Shown: piece after piece, positions 6,709 through 13,484 of the stretch | Numbering within the stretch: the stretch's first letter is position 1 | How the letters are laid out: each line of letters opens with the position of its first letter | Source: Sterolibacterium sp052034445 | Lineage (GTDB): Bacteria > Pseudomonadota > Gammaproteobacteria > Burkholderiales > Rhodocyclaceae | Assembly: GCA_052034445.1 (NCBI GenBank) | Contig: JBPOIN010000120.1 | Location: 1-14,327, forward strand | Direction: 5' to 3' | DNA length: 14,327 nucleotides | Program-made: the position numbers and the translations under genes | Notes under the pieces: generated by a model | What the model was told of the DNA's origin: nothing | Databases searched by the model: none | What the model saw: only the letters and a program-made list of their open reading frames with translations

Positions 6709-7979
6709 CAGCGGAACTCGAAACGTTCGAAATGAATCCGACCGGGTGGCACGCCGCGTGACTGCAGCAATTTGTACGCTGCATCGACCAGTCCCGGCGG
6801 CCCACACAGATAACATGCGTGGTTGAGCAGTTCAGCCCCGGCGGGAAGCAGTGGGGCCAGATCGGGCGGCTGATCCCCGGTGGCCAGGACTTCAAGGCGT
6901 AGCGCTGGTTGTTGCTGCGCCAGTTGCTGCAGTTCGGCCAGATAGGCTGTATCGTGCGCGGCGCCGGTGCTGCGGTGCAGATAAATCAGATGCACCGGCT
7001 GTTGCAGCACGGCAGCGCGCAACTGCGCCAGAAACGGCGTGATGCCGATACCGCCAGCGATCCACAGGCTCGGGCCGCTGGCCGCGGGCGACAGGAACTC
7101 GCCGAACGGACCTTGCAGGCGCACGGCGACACCCGGTTCGAGTTGTTGCAGGTGCTGCGTGCAGTCGCCGAGCGCCTTGATGCCCAGTGCCAGCACAGAC
7201 GTTCCGTTTGCCTGGCTATTTGCACTGATGCTGAATGGATGATACTCACCGCAGCCATGGAAATTCGGCCCGTCGCCGAAGGCCGCAAACACGAATTGCC
7301 CCGGCTGTGCCGCAATGGCGCGCCCCAGTGGTTGCAGCGACACCTCGACCAGATCGCTGGCCGGATGGGTGACACGCGTCACCACATATGGCTGCGCAGC
7401 CAGCCCGACGTCGGCGCGCAGCGCGCGCCACAGCATCAGCAGCGTCGCCAGCACGGGAGCCCACAGCAGTGCGGCATCGAGTCCGAGCAGCAGCAAATGT
7501 CCGAAACCGCAGAGCACCGCCAGCACCAGCAGCAGGTGCAGCCGGCGCCACCAGGCATAACGCAAACGCGGGGCGAGCGCGGCGGCCAGACCGGCCATCA
7601 ACGTCAGCAGTGCGGCCCAGCCCAGCCAGACCGGCCAGCCTTGCTGCCAGGGGGCAAGTGTCGCCCAGGCCTGTGCCGGCGCTTCGTTCCAGGCATCGGC
7701 AGCGAGCGCCAGCGGGTGCAGCAGCAGGATCAGGTACGCGCCGCTGCCAAGCCAATGGTGCCAGCGGTAAATGCGTTCCAGACCGCCCAGCCAGCGCGCC
7801 AGCCGCGGTTCGCGCTGCATCAGCAGCAGGCTCGCCAGCAGCAGGCCGCAACCGCCCCAGCCGCTGACGATCGCACTACTGCGCCAGAAAGTCAGCGCCG
7901 CGGGAAAGGCCCACCACACCGGCGCGGCAACCAGCAGCGCAACGAGAGCGGGCAGCAGCAGACGGCGCGCAGGATTCAT
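6708..7979 (-). CDS. Ferric-reductase-like flavocytochrome (transmembrane heme + FAD/NAD domains)
   Basis: This 423-residue protein has a ferric-reductase-like membrane domain (about 1-190, six hydrophobic stretches) fused to a ferredoxin-reductase-type flavin/nucleotide domain (about 195-423). Likely heme ligands are His74/75 and His88 on one helix (WHHWLG, LLLHPLAL) and His148 and His161 on a later one (RRLHLLL, GFGHLLL). FAD binding is shown by GQFVFAAF and EYHPFSIS (245-252). Nucleotide binding is shown by GGIGITPFLAQL (309-320) and LCGPPGLVDAA (391-401). The C-terminus HFERFEFR is typical. The family moves electrons from cytosolic NAD(P)H across the membrane to heme, as in FRE/NOX. It lies 39 nt after the secreted-protein gene and overlaps the cytochrome b5 gene (TGATG), which is probably its acceptor. 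It could alternatively be a metal or ferredoxin-type reductase; substrate unknown. The ribosome site is weak. Confidence 0.93.
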   Translation of the reverse strand: MNPARRLLLPALVALLVAAPVWWAFPAALTFWRSSAIVSGWGGCGLLLASLLLMQREPRLARWLGGLERIYRWHHWLGSGAYLILLLHPLALAADAWNEAPAQAWATLAPWQQGWPVWLGWAALLTLMAGLAAALAPRLRYAWWRRLHLLLVLAVLCGFGHLLLLGLDAALLWAPVLATLLMLWRALRADVGLAAQPYVVTRVTHPASDLVEVSLQPLGRAIAAQPGQFVFAAFGDGPNFHGCGEYHPFSISANSQANGTSVLALGIKALGDCTQHLQQLEPGVAVRLQGPFGEFLSPAASGPSLWIAGGIGITPFLAQLRAAVLQQPVHLIYLHRSTGAAHDTAYLAELQQLAQQQPALRLEVLATGDQPPDLAPLLPAGAELLNHACYLCGPPGLVDAAYKLLQSRGVPPGRIHFERFEFR

Positions 7980-8018
7980 GGCGCAGCGATTTTCTGCAGC
8001 GTGGGCATCGGCATCTGC

Positions 8019-8357
8019 TCAGCGCCCGACTTCCGCTGGCTGCAGATGCGCACAAATATCGCGGTGTTGCTCACCCAGTGGCAGGCCGCGCGCCCGCGCG
8101 CGTTCGACCATCAAGGCATGATGCTCCAGCTGGTAAGCGTGACATTCAGCGTAGTCGCGAAAGCCGCGAACCCTGGCCTGATGCGCGATACGTTCCTCGG
8201 GCGTCATGAGTTGCCAGCCGCGCGTGTTGTCGGGGCTGGCCCGCCAGGGGCCGCGCGCCTGCGCCGGGGCGGCCAGCAACAGACTGGCGCCCAGCGTCAG
8301 CCACAACATTCTGGCGAGCAGTGAATCACAACGCCTTGCCTTCGCCGGCTTCTTCAT
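8019..8357 (-). CDS. Small secreted Cys/His-rich protein of unknown function
   Basis: This 112-residue product has a Sec signal: basic n-region MKKPAKARR, hydrophobic core about 18-30, and probable cleavage after PAQA (31-34). The mature 78 residues include MTPEERIAHQARVRGFRDYAECHAY in sequence, with Cys72, His73, His79, His80, His98, Cys102 and His104. I have no named family; short periplasmic proteins with TPEER...YxEC...HH patterns are familiar from proteobacteria. The start at 8357 is preferred because GGAG lies 7 nt upstream and it gives a full signal n-region; it overlaps the ABC ATPase gene by 32 nt. ATG 8309 is the alternative but has no ribosome site. It lies between an exporter and a heme/flavin redox pair. 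A disulfide or metal site is possible but not shown. Confidence 0.8.
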   Translation of the reverse strand: MKKPAKARRCDSLLARMLWLTLGASLLLAAPAQARGPWRASPDNTRGWQLMTPEERIAHQARVRGFRDYAECHAYQLEHHALMVERARARGLPLGEQHRDICAHLQPAEVGR

Positions 8358-9069
8358 GGGTGACTCCATCGCGGATGTGATAAATGCGTTGAAAGGTCGG
8401 GATGATCTTCTCGTCATGGGTCACGACGATCACCGCTGTCTGATACTGCTGCGCCATGCGTTGCAGGATGCGCATCACGCCGAGCGCGCGGACGCTGTCG
8501 AGCGGGGCGGTTGGTTCATCGGCGAGAATCACGGGCGGCTGGTTGGCCAGCGCGCGCGCAATCGCTACCCGCTGCTGCTCGCCGCCCGACAGCTGCGCGG
8601 TTTGCGCCTTGGCGCGATGGCCGACATCCAGCGCATCGAGGAGCTCCAGTGCGCGGCGGCGCGCCACATCGTTGGGCAGGCCGGCCAGCATCGGCAGCAA
8701 CGCGACATTGTCGGTGACATCAAGAAACGGAATCAGATACGGCGCCTGAAACACGAAGCCGATGCGGTCGCGGCGCAGCACGCGCAGATCGTCGATCTTC
8801 CAGGTATTGTCATAGATCACCTCGTCGCCGAGTGTCATGCGTCCCGCGCTCGGTTCGATGACAGCGCCGAGACACTTGAGCAAGGTGCTCTTGCCCGACC
8901 CCGAGGGGCCGATCAGCCCGACGACCTCGCCCGGCGCAACCGTCATATTCACATCCTTGAGTGCGTCGACAGCCATCTCGCCCGTACCGTAGCGCTTGCG
9001 CAAGCCTTCGATCCGGATGCCATAGGTTCTGGTTGCGCTCATTGGTATTTCCATCCCCATTCCCGTCAT
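8326..9069 (-). CDS. ABC transporter ATP-binding protein (LolD/MacB/DevA type)
   Basis: The 247-residue ATPase of an exporter or mechanotransmission-type ABC system has all core motifs: Walker A GPSGSGKST (54-62), Q-loop Gln108 in GFVFQAPYLIPF, signature LSGGEQQRVAIARAL (160-174), Walker B VILADEPT (180-187) and switch His218 in VVTHDE. The D-loop reads APLDS (188-192), with Pro where relatives usually have Ala or Asn. It energises the FtsX-like permease encoded just upstream, whose stop overlaps this start in ATGA. Several in-frame ATGs follow (residues 4, 6 and 10), so the true N-terminus may be up to nine residues shorter; the conserved domain begins near residue 17. It groups with MacB/LolD/DevA by motif and context rather than with importers. 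Confidence 0.95.
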   Translation of the reverse strand: MTGMGMEIPMSATRTYGIRIEGLRKRYGTGEMAVDALKDVNMTVAPGEVVGLIGPSGSGKSTLLKCLGAVIEPSAGRMTLGDEVIYDNTWKIDDLRVLRRDRIGFVFQAPYLIPFLDVTDNVALLPMLAGLPNDVARRRALELLDALDVGHRAKAQTAQLSGGEQQRVAIARALANQPPVILADEPTAPLDSVRALGVMRILQRMAQQYQTAVIVVTHDEKIIPTFQRIYHIRDGVTHEEAGEGKAL

Positions 9070-10259
9070 CCGCCGATGGCCGTGGCCGGGTCGACACGCA
9101 AGGCGGCGCGGATCGCCAGCGTGCTGGCCAGGGCGCAGATCAGCATGACGATCACGAAACCGCGCCCGGCATCGCCGGGTTCGAGCAACACGTATTTCGG
9201 AAACACCGGCGCCCAGAAGGTGGCCGCGGTCTTGCCGACGATGAAGCCGATCAGCCCCAGGCCGAGCGCCTGCTGCAGGATCATGCCGGCAATGGTGGCG
9301 TTGCTGGCGCCGATCAGCTTGAGCACCGCAATCTCGCGGATCTTGCCGAGCGTCATGGTGTAGATGATGAAGGCCACAATCGCAGCGCTCACGATGGCCA
9401 GAATGACCAGAAACATGGCGATCTGTCGCGCCGAGGTGGCGATGAGCTTGGCCACCAGGATTTCCTCCATCTGCGCGCGCGTGTAGGTCTGCAGATGCTT
9501 CCAGCGCCGGATCGGTTCAGCGACGCTGTCCGGGCTGAATCCGGCGGCAACCTTGACCAGCACGGCATTTACCATGTGATTGCTGGATTGCGCGGCCTGG
9601 AGCGCGGGCAGCAAGCCGGGCGCCCCGGGGCGATTCAGCGCCGGATTCGCGGCCGTGCGCAGCCGGTCGTTTTCGATGGCGTCGTTGTCCTTGAGAAATT
9701 GCGCCTCCTGGCCGTCCTTGAGCGGGATGAAAATCATCGGATCGCCGCCCGAGGAAACCATGCGCCGCGTCAGGCCGACCACGGCATATTCGTGACGCCG
9801 GATGCGGATGGTCTCGCCAAGCTTGAAACCCGTTTTGACGTCGGCAATCGCCTCGTAATGGCTGCGTGTGATGCGCCGGCCGGCGACCAGATAATTCGGT
9901 TCGCCCGGCTGACCGGGTTCGAAACCCACCACCAGGGCCCGGACATCCAGCGTCCCGTGGCGCACCTGCATGGTCAGGTAGGTCGCATTCGCGGCTTGCG
10001 CCACGCCCGCCATGCCCAGCAGGCCGCGATACACATCGTCATGCAGGCTCGACGGTTCGGCATACGGCCCGAGCGTGTCCTTCTGCACCACCCACAGGTC
10101 GGCGCCGCTGTTGTCGAGCAGCACCCGCGCATCATCGACCATGCCGCGATAGACGCCGGCCATGGTCAGCGTCACGCCGATCAGCAAGCCCAGCCCCAGC
10201 CCCGTGAAGGCGAATTTGCCCCACGCGTGCAGCAGATCGCGGCCGGCCAGGCTGATCAT
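9066..10259 (-). CDS. ABC transporter permease, FtsX/DevC-like
   Basis: The 397-residue permease has the four-segment MacB/FtsX layout: one N-terminal helix (about 16-37), a periplasmic domain of about 230 residues, then three C-terminal helices (about 277-303, 322-345 and 367-387). The N-terminal half (DNSGADLWVVQ, 49-59) looks like DevC, the permease of the cyanobacterial glycolipid exporter DevBCA. The typical cytosolic motif KIREIAVLKLIGAS (306-319) and the ending RVDPATAIGG are present. Such permeases do not form a classical channel; they transmit ATPase motion to a periplasmic adaptor. The start overlaps the fusion-protein stop and the stop overlaps the ATPase start, both as ATGA, so all three are coupled. 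The substrate is unknown; a lipid, peptide or small amphiphile would fit relatives. Confidence 0.94.
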   Translation of the reverse strand: MISLAGRDLLHAWGKFAFTGLGLGLLIGVTLTMAGVYRGMVDDARVLLDNSGADLWVVQKDTLGPYAEPSSLHDDVYRGLLGMAGVAQAANATYLTMQVRHGTLDVRALVVGFEPGQPGEPNYLVAGRRITRSHYEAIADVKTGFKLGETIRIRRHEYAVVGLTRRMVSSGGDPMIFIPLKDGQEAQFLKDNDAIENDRLRTAANPALNRPGAPGLLPALQAAQSSNHMVNAVLVKVAAGFSPDSVAEPIRRWKHLQTYTRAQMEEILVAKLIATSARQIAMFLVILAIVSAAIVAFIIYTMTLGKIREIAVLKLIGASNATIAGMILQQALGLGLIGFIVGKTAATFWAPVFPKYVLLEPGDAGRGFVIVMLICALASTLAIRAALRVDPATAIGG

Positions 10260-11488
10260 GAACCGCTGCCTGTCTTGTGATTGGCCGGCGTGGTGGGCTG
10301 GTGGTCGCCCAGCCGATCCACCACCTTGATACGGCTGTCCGCGTGGATTTCCTTCTCGCTGTGCAGGATCACCTGGTCGCCGGCCTGCAGACCGGCGAGC
10401 ACCTGCACCTGACCATCGAGGCTTGAACTGCCAAGGCGCAATGCAGAGAAATGCAGCGCAGCATCACGCAGCACCCAGACGCCCAGCTGCTCGCCATGCC
10501 GGCGCAGGCTGGCATTCGGCAACAGCAGGCCGGATTGCGTGGCCGGCAGCTGAATGGTCACCTCGGCCAGTTCGCCGACGCTGATGTGCTGCGGCAGTGT
10601 AGCGCCATCGGCAAACGCCACTTGCACGATGCGCTCTTCGGCCACGCTGTCGCTGAGCGGCTCGATACGCACCACCTTGCCGGTCAGGGGCTGGCCCGGC
10701 AACGAGCGCAGCACGATGTGAGCCGGCAAGCCCAGCGCCAGGCCGCCCGAGCGCGCCTGGTCGAGGCGCACGCGCAGCCACAGGCTGCCGGGTTCGATCA
10801 GGCGCAGCACGGCCTGGCCGCCGACCACCGTGCTGCCCGGCTCGGCCTCGCGGGCCGTGACGATGCCCGCAGCCGGCGCCCGCAAGCGCACATTCAGCCG
10901 TTGTTGCTGCAAGGCGGCGCGTTCGGCCGTGAGCCGCGTGACATCGTGCTTCGCCCCGCTCAGATTGGCGCTGCTGGCGGCGTACAGTGCCTGCGCCGAA
11001 GCCAGCTCCTGGCGCTTGGCTTCGATGGCGCTCGGGCTGACAAACTTTTTCTGGAATAGATCCTCATAGCGTTTGGCGTTTGCCAGCGCAGTCTGCTGGC
11101 GCGCCTGGCTGTCCTGACGCTGCGCCTCGGCCGCGGCGATTGCGCTTTGCGCGCGCGCGATGCCGGCTTCCAGCGCCGTGATGCGTTCGTCGAGATCGAT
11201 GGGGTCCATCTCCGCCAGCCACTGGCCGGCTGCGACCGCATCGCCGACATCGACATTCACCTTGAGCACGCGGCCCGTGGCGTTTGGGCCGATCTGATAA
11301 CTGCGTCGCGCCTCGACTGTGCCGATGCCGAACAGCGCCGGCGCCAGCGGGCCGGCGCTGACGCTCACCAGCGTCACGCGCGTTGGCGCCAGCGGGCCGG
11401 TATTGGCGACCACTAGGCCGAAGCCTAGCAGCGCGCCCGCCAGCATCAGAATCTGCAGGGCTTTGCGCAGGGTAGGGTGTGCTTTCAT
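10256..11488 (-). CDS. HlyD/DevB-like periplasmic membrane fusion protein
   Basis: The 410-residue adaptor begins at the ATG at 11488, which overlaps the TetR stop in ATGA; the frame stays open further upstream, but only as a shadow of the TetR gene. Parts in order: membrane anchor (about 9-29), first half of the lipoyl-like domain (about 66-97, GRVLKVNVDVGDAVAAGQ), long coiled coil (about 98-198) broken near FVSPSAIEAKRQEL, second lipoyl half (about 200-232, LRAPAAGIVTAREAEPGS), beta-barrel (about 236-315) and a membrane-proximal region to the end. It should bridge the permease to an outer-membrane TolC-type channel, which is not encoded here and may be shared with other systems. The coiled coil is long enough for such contact. 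Assignment to the family is firm; the partner channel and cargo are inferred. Confidence 0.93.
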   Translation of the reverse strand: MKAHPTLRKALQILMLAGALLGFGLVVANTGPLAPTRVTLVSVSAGPLAPALFGIGTVEARRSYQIGPNATGRVLKVNVDVGDAVAAGQWLAEMDPIDLDERITALEAGIARAQSAIAAAEAQRQDSQARQQTALANAKRYEDLFQKKFVSPSAIEAKRQELASAQALYAASSANLSGAKHDVTRLTAERAALQQQRLNVRLRAPAAGIVTAREAEPGSTVVGGQAVLRLIEPGSLWLRVRLDQARSGGLALGLPAHIVLRSLPGQPLTGKVVRIEPLSDSVAEERIVQVAFADGATLPQHISVGELAEVTIQLPATQSGLLLPNASLRRHGEQLGVWVLRDAALHFSALRLGSSSLDGQVQVLAGLQAGDQVILHSEKEIHADSRIKVVDRLGDHQPTTPANHKTGSGS

Positions 11489-12093
11489 GCCGGGCCTCCG
11501 ATGGCGGACAGATACAGTGAGAACAGACGCTCGGCCTCGCTGCGCATGCGCAGCGTACTGCCCGCCAGCATTGATTGCATGATCAGGCCCTGAATGGTGC
11601 CGATAAACAACGTGGCGGCCGCCGGCTGATCGAGATTGGCGGCGCACTGCCCCTGCGCTGCGGCTGCGGCGAGCAGCTGCAGCAGGCGGCGGCGATACTG
11701 TTCGAGCAGGCTGCGCACGCGCTGCTTGATCGGTGTGTCGTCGGGCTGCTGCAGTTCGCTGAAAATCAGCTGCGGAACGCCGGGGTGCTGCATGACGAAT
11801 TCCACATGCGCCATGAACATCGCGCGCAGCGCTGCACACGGCGTGGTCGCCTGCTCGGCGGCGGCCTGCAGCGTCCCCAGCAGTTGTTCGGCGACCTGAT
11901 CCATCACCGCGCGCCAGATGCTGTCCTTGTTCGGGAAGTGCTTGAACAGCGCACCCTGCGTGAGATTCAGCGCCGTGGCAATTTCAGTGGTGGTGATCAG
12001 GCCCGGGCTGCGCTGCGCCGCCAGCTGCAAGGCCGCCGCGATGATCTCGGCCTGGCGGGTTTCGGTGGAGCGACGGGGGTTTGCGGTTTGCAT
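11485..12093 (-). CDS. TetR/AcrR-family transcriptional regulator
   Basis: The 202-residue regulator has an N-terminal TetR helix-turn-helix (about 13-60: AEIIAAALQLAA, ITTTEIATALNLTQGALFKHFPNKDSIW) and a helical ligand-binding domain that is not diagnostic. It is the first gene of the exporter operon and overlaps the fusion-protein gene by 4 nt (ATGA). A perfect 15-bp inverted repeat (12095-12132) abuts the start codon and covers the likely promoter, so it probably represses its own operon until a ligand binds. The start is the only ATG that keeps the whole helix-turn-helix, but no ribosome site lies between the repeat and the ATG. Relatives in such operons sense drugs, bile salts or lipids; the ligand here is unknown. 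Confidence 0.94.
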   Translation of the reverse strand: MQTANPRRSTETRQAEIIAAALQLAAQRSPGLITTTEIATALNLTQGALFKHFPNKDSIWRAVMDQVAEQLLGTLQAAAEQATTPCAALRAMFMAHVEFVMQHPGVPQLIFSELQQPDDTPIKQRVRSLLEQYRRRLLQLLAAAAAQGQCAANLDQPAAATLFIGTIQGLIMQSMLAGSTLRMRSEAERLFSLYLSAIGGPA

Positions 12094-12094
12094 G

Positions 12095-12132
12095 GCTACA
12101 CTGGTAAGTGATTTATTACTTACCAGTGTAGC
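12095..12132. promoter_or_regulatory. Probable TetR operator: perfect 15-bp inverted repeat
   Basis: GCTACACTGGTAAGT (12095-12109) and its exact complement ACTTACCAGTGTAGC (12118-12132) flank the 8-nt spacer GATTTATT. The repeat ends 1 nt before the TetR start codon. Each arm contains the near-palindromic decamer ACTGGTAAGT/ACTTACCAGT (ACT-4-AGT), the form of a single TetR dimer site, so two dimers could bind. The AT-rich spacer and position over the likely -10 fit autorepression. In RNA it would form a strong hairpin over the leader. Confidence 0.8.
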
Positions 12133-12133
12133 A
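12125..12133 (-). promoter_or_regulatory. Possible extended -10 of the TetR-exporter operon
   Basis: On the minus strand TGCTACACT reads as TG-n plus a 4/6 -10 box, lying in the distal operator arm. No -35 box at normal spacing supports it. A transcript starting about 7 nt downstream would have a leader of roughly 25 nt before the TetR ATG. Tentative. Confidence 0.35.
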
Positions 12134-12257
12134 GGCGCGGATGGAAATGGCCAGACAAAGCCGGCGCAAGTGAGTCAATGCGGCAAGTGGCAAGTTTCAA
12201 GCGCTGCGTGAATACGCCACTTTGCTTGCCCGCTGTTGCGCGGGCATTGCGCTACCC

Positions 12258-12851
12258 CTACAACCAGCCGATCAACGCAGAAGACGGTATGTCCTGGACG
12301 CCCGAGAAGGCGATCAACAATAGCAACAAGGCCGCCCAGGCAATCAGACCGGCGCCGAAGACAATGCGTGTGATGCTGGCCGCATGGGCGCGTTCGCGGA
12401 TATGGCAGAACGAATGCACGCCGTGATACACCAGGCCCGCCGAAAGCGCTAACGCCACCACTGACACCACCCCACTGAACATCAGGCTTGGCGTCAGCAG
12501 GCTCAGGGAAGACAGCCACAAGGGGATCGGTGCAATCGTCGCCAGCAGGTAGGAATTCCGGTAACTGATTTCTTCGTGATAAGCCTTGGCGGTTGCTTCG
12601 ATCAGCCAGCTCATCAGCGAGACCGAGGTGATTTCGGCGAGGAAAAACACGACGGCAATCCCGCTCCAGTAGGAATCGCTGAAACCGTTGCCATAGCGCA
12701 TCCCTGAATAGGCGATCAAAGCCGGCGGCAACAGCGACAGCGGCACCACGAGATACAAGAAAATCTTTGCGACTTCCTTGTCGAGAAGCGATAGCTCAGG
12801 CCATGCAGCGCCGGAGGAAAACGGCATTTTGGATAACGATTGCAGGTTCAT
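12258..12851 (-). CDS. Yip1-family (DUF1282-like) integral membrane protein
   Basis: This 197-residue protein has five hydrophobic segments at about 29-49, 62-83, 100-120, 123-147 and 160-183. The opening (WPELSLLDKEV, then FLYLVVPLSLLPPALIAY) is the common start of bacterial Yip1-domain proteins, where a Trp-led amphipathic helix precedes the first membrane helix. The bacterial function is unknown; eukaryotic Yip1 proteins act in membrane traffic, which should not be carried over. The start at 12851 is chosen for its strong GGAGG ribosome site (12858-12862, 6 nt spacing); a longer reading from 12890 has no support. It has its own promoter (12919-12947) and a leader of about 60 nt, so it is probably transcribed alone. 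No U-tract terminator is seen after its stop. Confidence 0.85.
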   Translation of the reverse strand: MNLQSLSKMPFSSGAAWPELSLLDKEVAKIFLYLVVPLSLLPPALIAYSGMRYGNGFSDSYWSGIAVVFFLAEITSVSLMSWLIEATAKAYHEEISYRNSYLLATIAPIPLWLSSLSLLTPSLMFSGVVSVVALALSAGLVYHGVHSFCHIRERAHAASITRIVFGAGLIAWAALLLLLIAFSGVQDIPSSALIGWL

Positions 12852-12918
12852 GATGGTCCTCCATTGAACAAGCATGCAAACGGGGAACAACGCATGACAG
12901 CGACTGCCTGTCGCTTTG

Positions 12919-12947
12919 TTTATGGGTCACGGGTGGGGCAATGTCAA
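12919..12947 (-). promoter_or_regulatory. Sigma-70-type promoter of the Yip1-family gene
   Basis: On the minus strand a perfect -35 TTGACA (12947-12942) is followed after exactly 17 nt by CATAAA (12924-12919), a 4/6 match to the -10 consensus. The expected start near 12912 gives a leader of about 60 nt with a 6-bp hairpin (AGCGAC/GTCGCT, 12899-12915) at or near its 5' end. Confidence 0.7.
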
Positions 12948-12959
12948 TGCGCGGAATGC

Positions 12960-13484
12960 CTAGGGCGCATCGCACTCCGGGCGGGTCACGCAGCGCCAGG
13001 CGTCGAGCTTTTGCGCCAGCGACAGGGCAGCATGCGCCGGGCTGGTCGACGGCAGGCGCAGGCAAGTCAGCACCTGCCGGATCTCTGGCGGCAAATGCGG
13101 CAACACCTGGCGCTTGAAGCAGGATTCGGCCGTGCCGCCATTGAAGAACACGCGCCGGATATGCGGGTGGGCGCGCAAGAAGGCAGCGAAATCGTTGGCC
13201 ACCTGCGAGTCCTTGGCGATCATCGCATCCAGGCTGCCGCTGCGCGTGCAGGACTGCAGCACATCCCAGACCGCGATGCGCGCCGCGCACAGCGCCCGGG
13301 TGCGCTCGGCGTAGGGCGCGGCGACATCGAAGCTCAGCAGCGCCGCCATGATGCGCCAGAAGGCGTTGTGCGGATGCGCGTAGTACTGCCCGGCCGCCAG
13401 CGAGGCCTGGCCCGGCATGCTGCCGAGAATCAGCGTCTCGGCCCGGGCATCGGCGAGCGGCGCAAAGCTGTGGATGCGCTTCAT
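12960..13484 (-). CDS. Hypoxanthine-DNA glycosylase (uracil-DNA glycosylase superfamily, family 6)
   Basis: This 174-residue protein matches the DNA-deoxyinosine glycosylase group, which removes hypoxanthine formed by adenine deamination. Motif 1 is GSMPGQASL (21-29) running into QYYAHPHNAFW (33-43); Asn40 in this HPHN segment corresponds to the residue regarded as catalytic in family 6. The mid-domain FFNGGTAE (113-120) and the closing LPSTSPAHA (144-152) complete the superfamily pattern; the last is the DNA-groove loop. The length is normal. It overlaps the macrodomain gene by 4 nt (ATGA), so translation is coupled. The Yip1 gene's promoter lies before its stop, pointing the same way, so the downstream gene is separate. 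Related Mug-type enzymes act on mismatched uracil; the QYYAHPHNxFW motif favours family 6. Confidence 0.9.
   Translation of the reverse strand: MKRIHSFAPLADARAETLILGSMPGQASLAAGQYYAHPHNAFWRIMAALLSFDVAAPYAERTRALCAARIAVWDVLQSCTRSGSLDAMIAKDSQVANDFAAFLRAHPHIRRVFFNGGTAESCFKRQVLPHLPPEIRQVLTCLRLPSTSPAHAALSLAQKLDAWRCVTRPECDAP

Noticed and set aside
6909..8324. 471-codon plus-strand open frame
   Set aside because: It is antisense to the flavocytochrome and secreted-protein genes, and its Gln/Arg-rich product has no domain pattern. The minus-strand genes have clear motifs.
8961..10280. 439-codon plus-strand open frame
   Set aside because: Antisense to the permease and ATPase genes; high-GC codon bias opens this frame. 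The product is rich in His, Gln and Arg with no recognisable domain.
12227..12246. 7-bp hairpin TGCCCGC/GCGGGCA after the Yip1 gene
   Set aside because: It has no T tract on either strand, so I do not call it a terminator.
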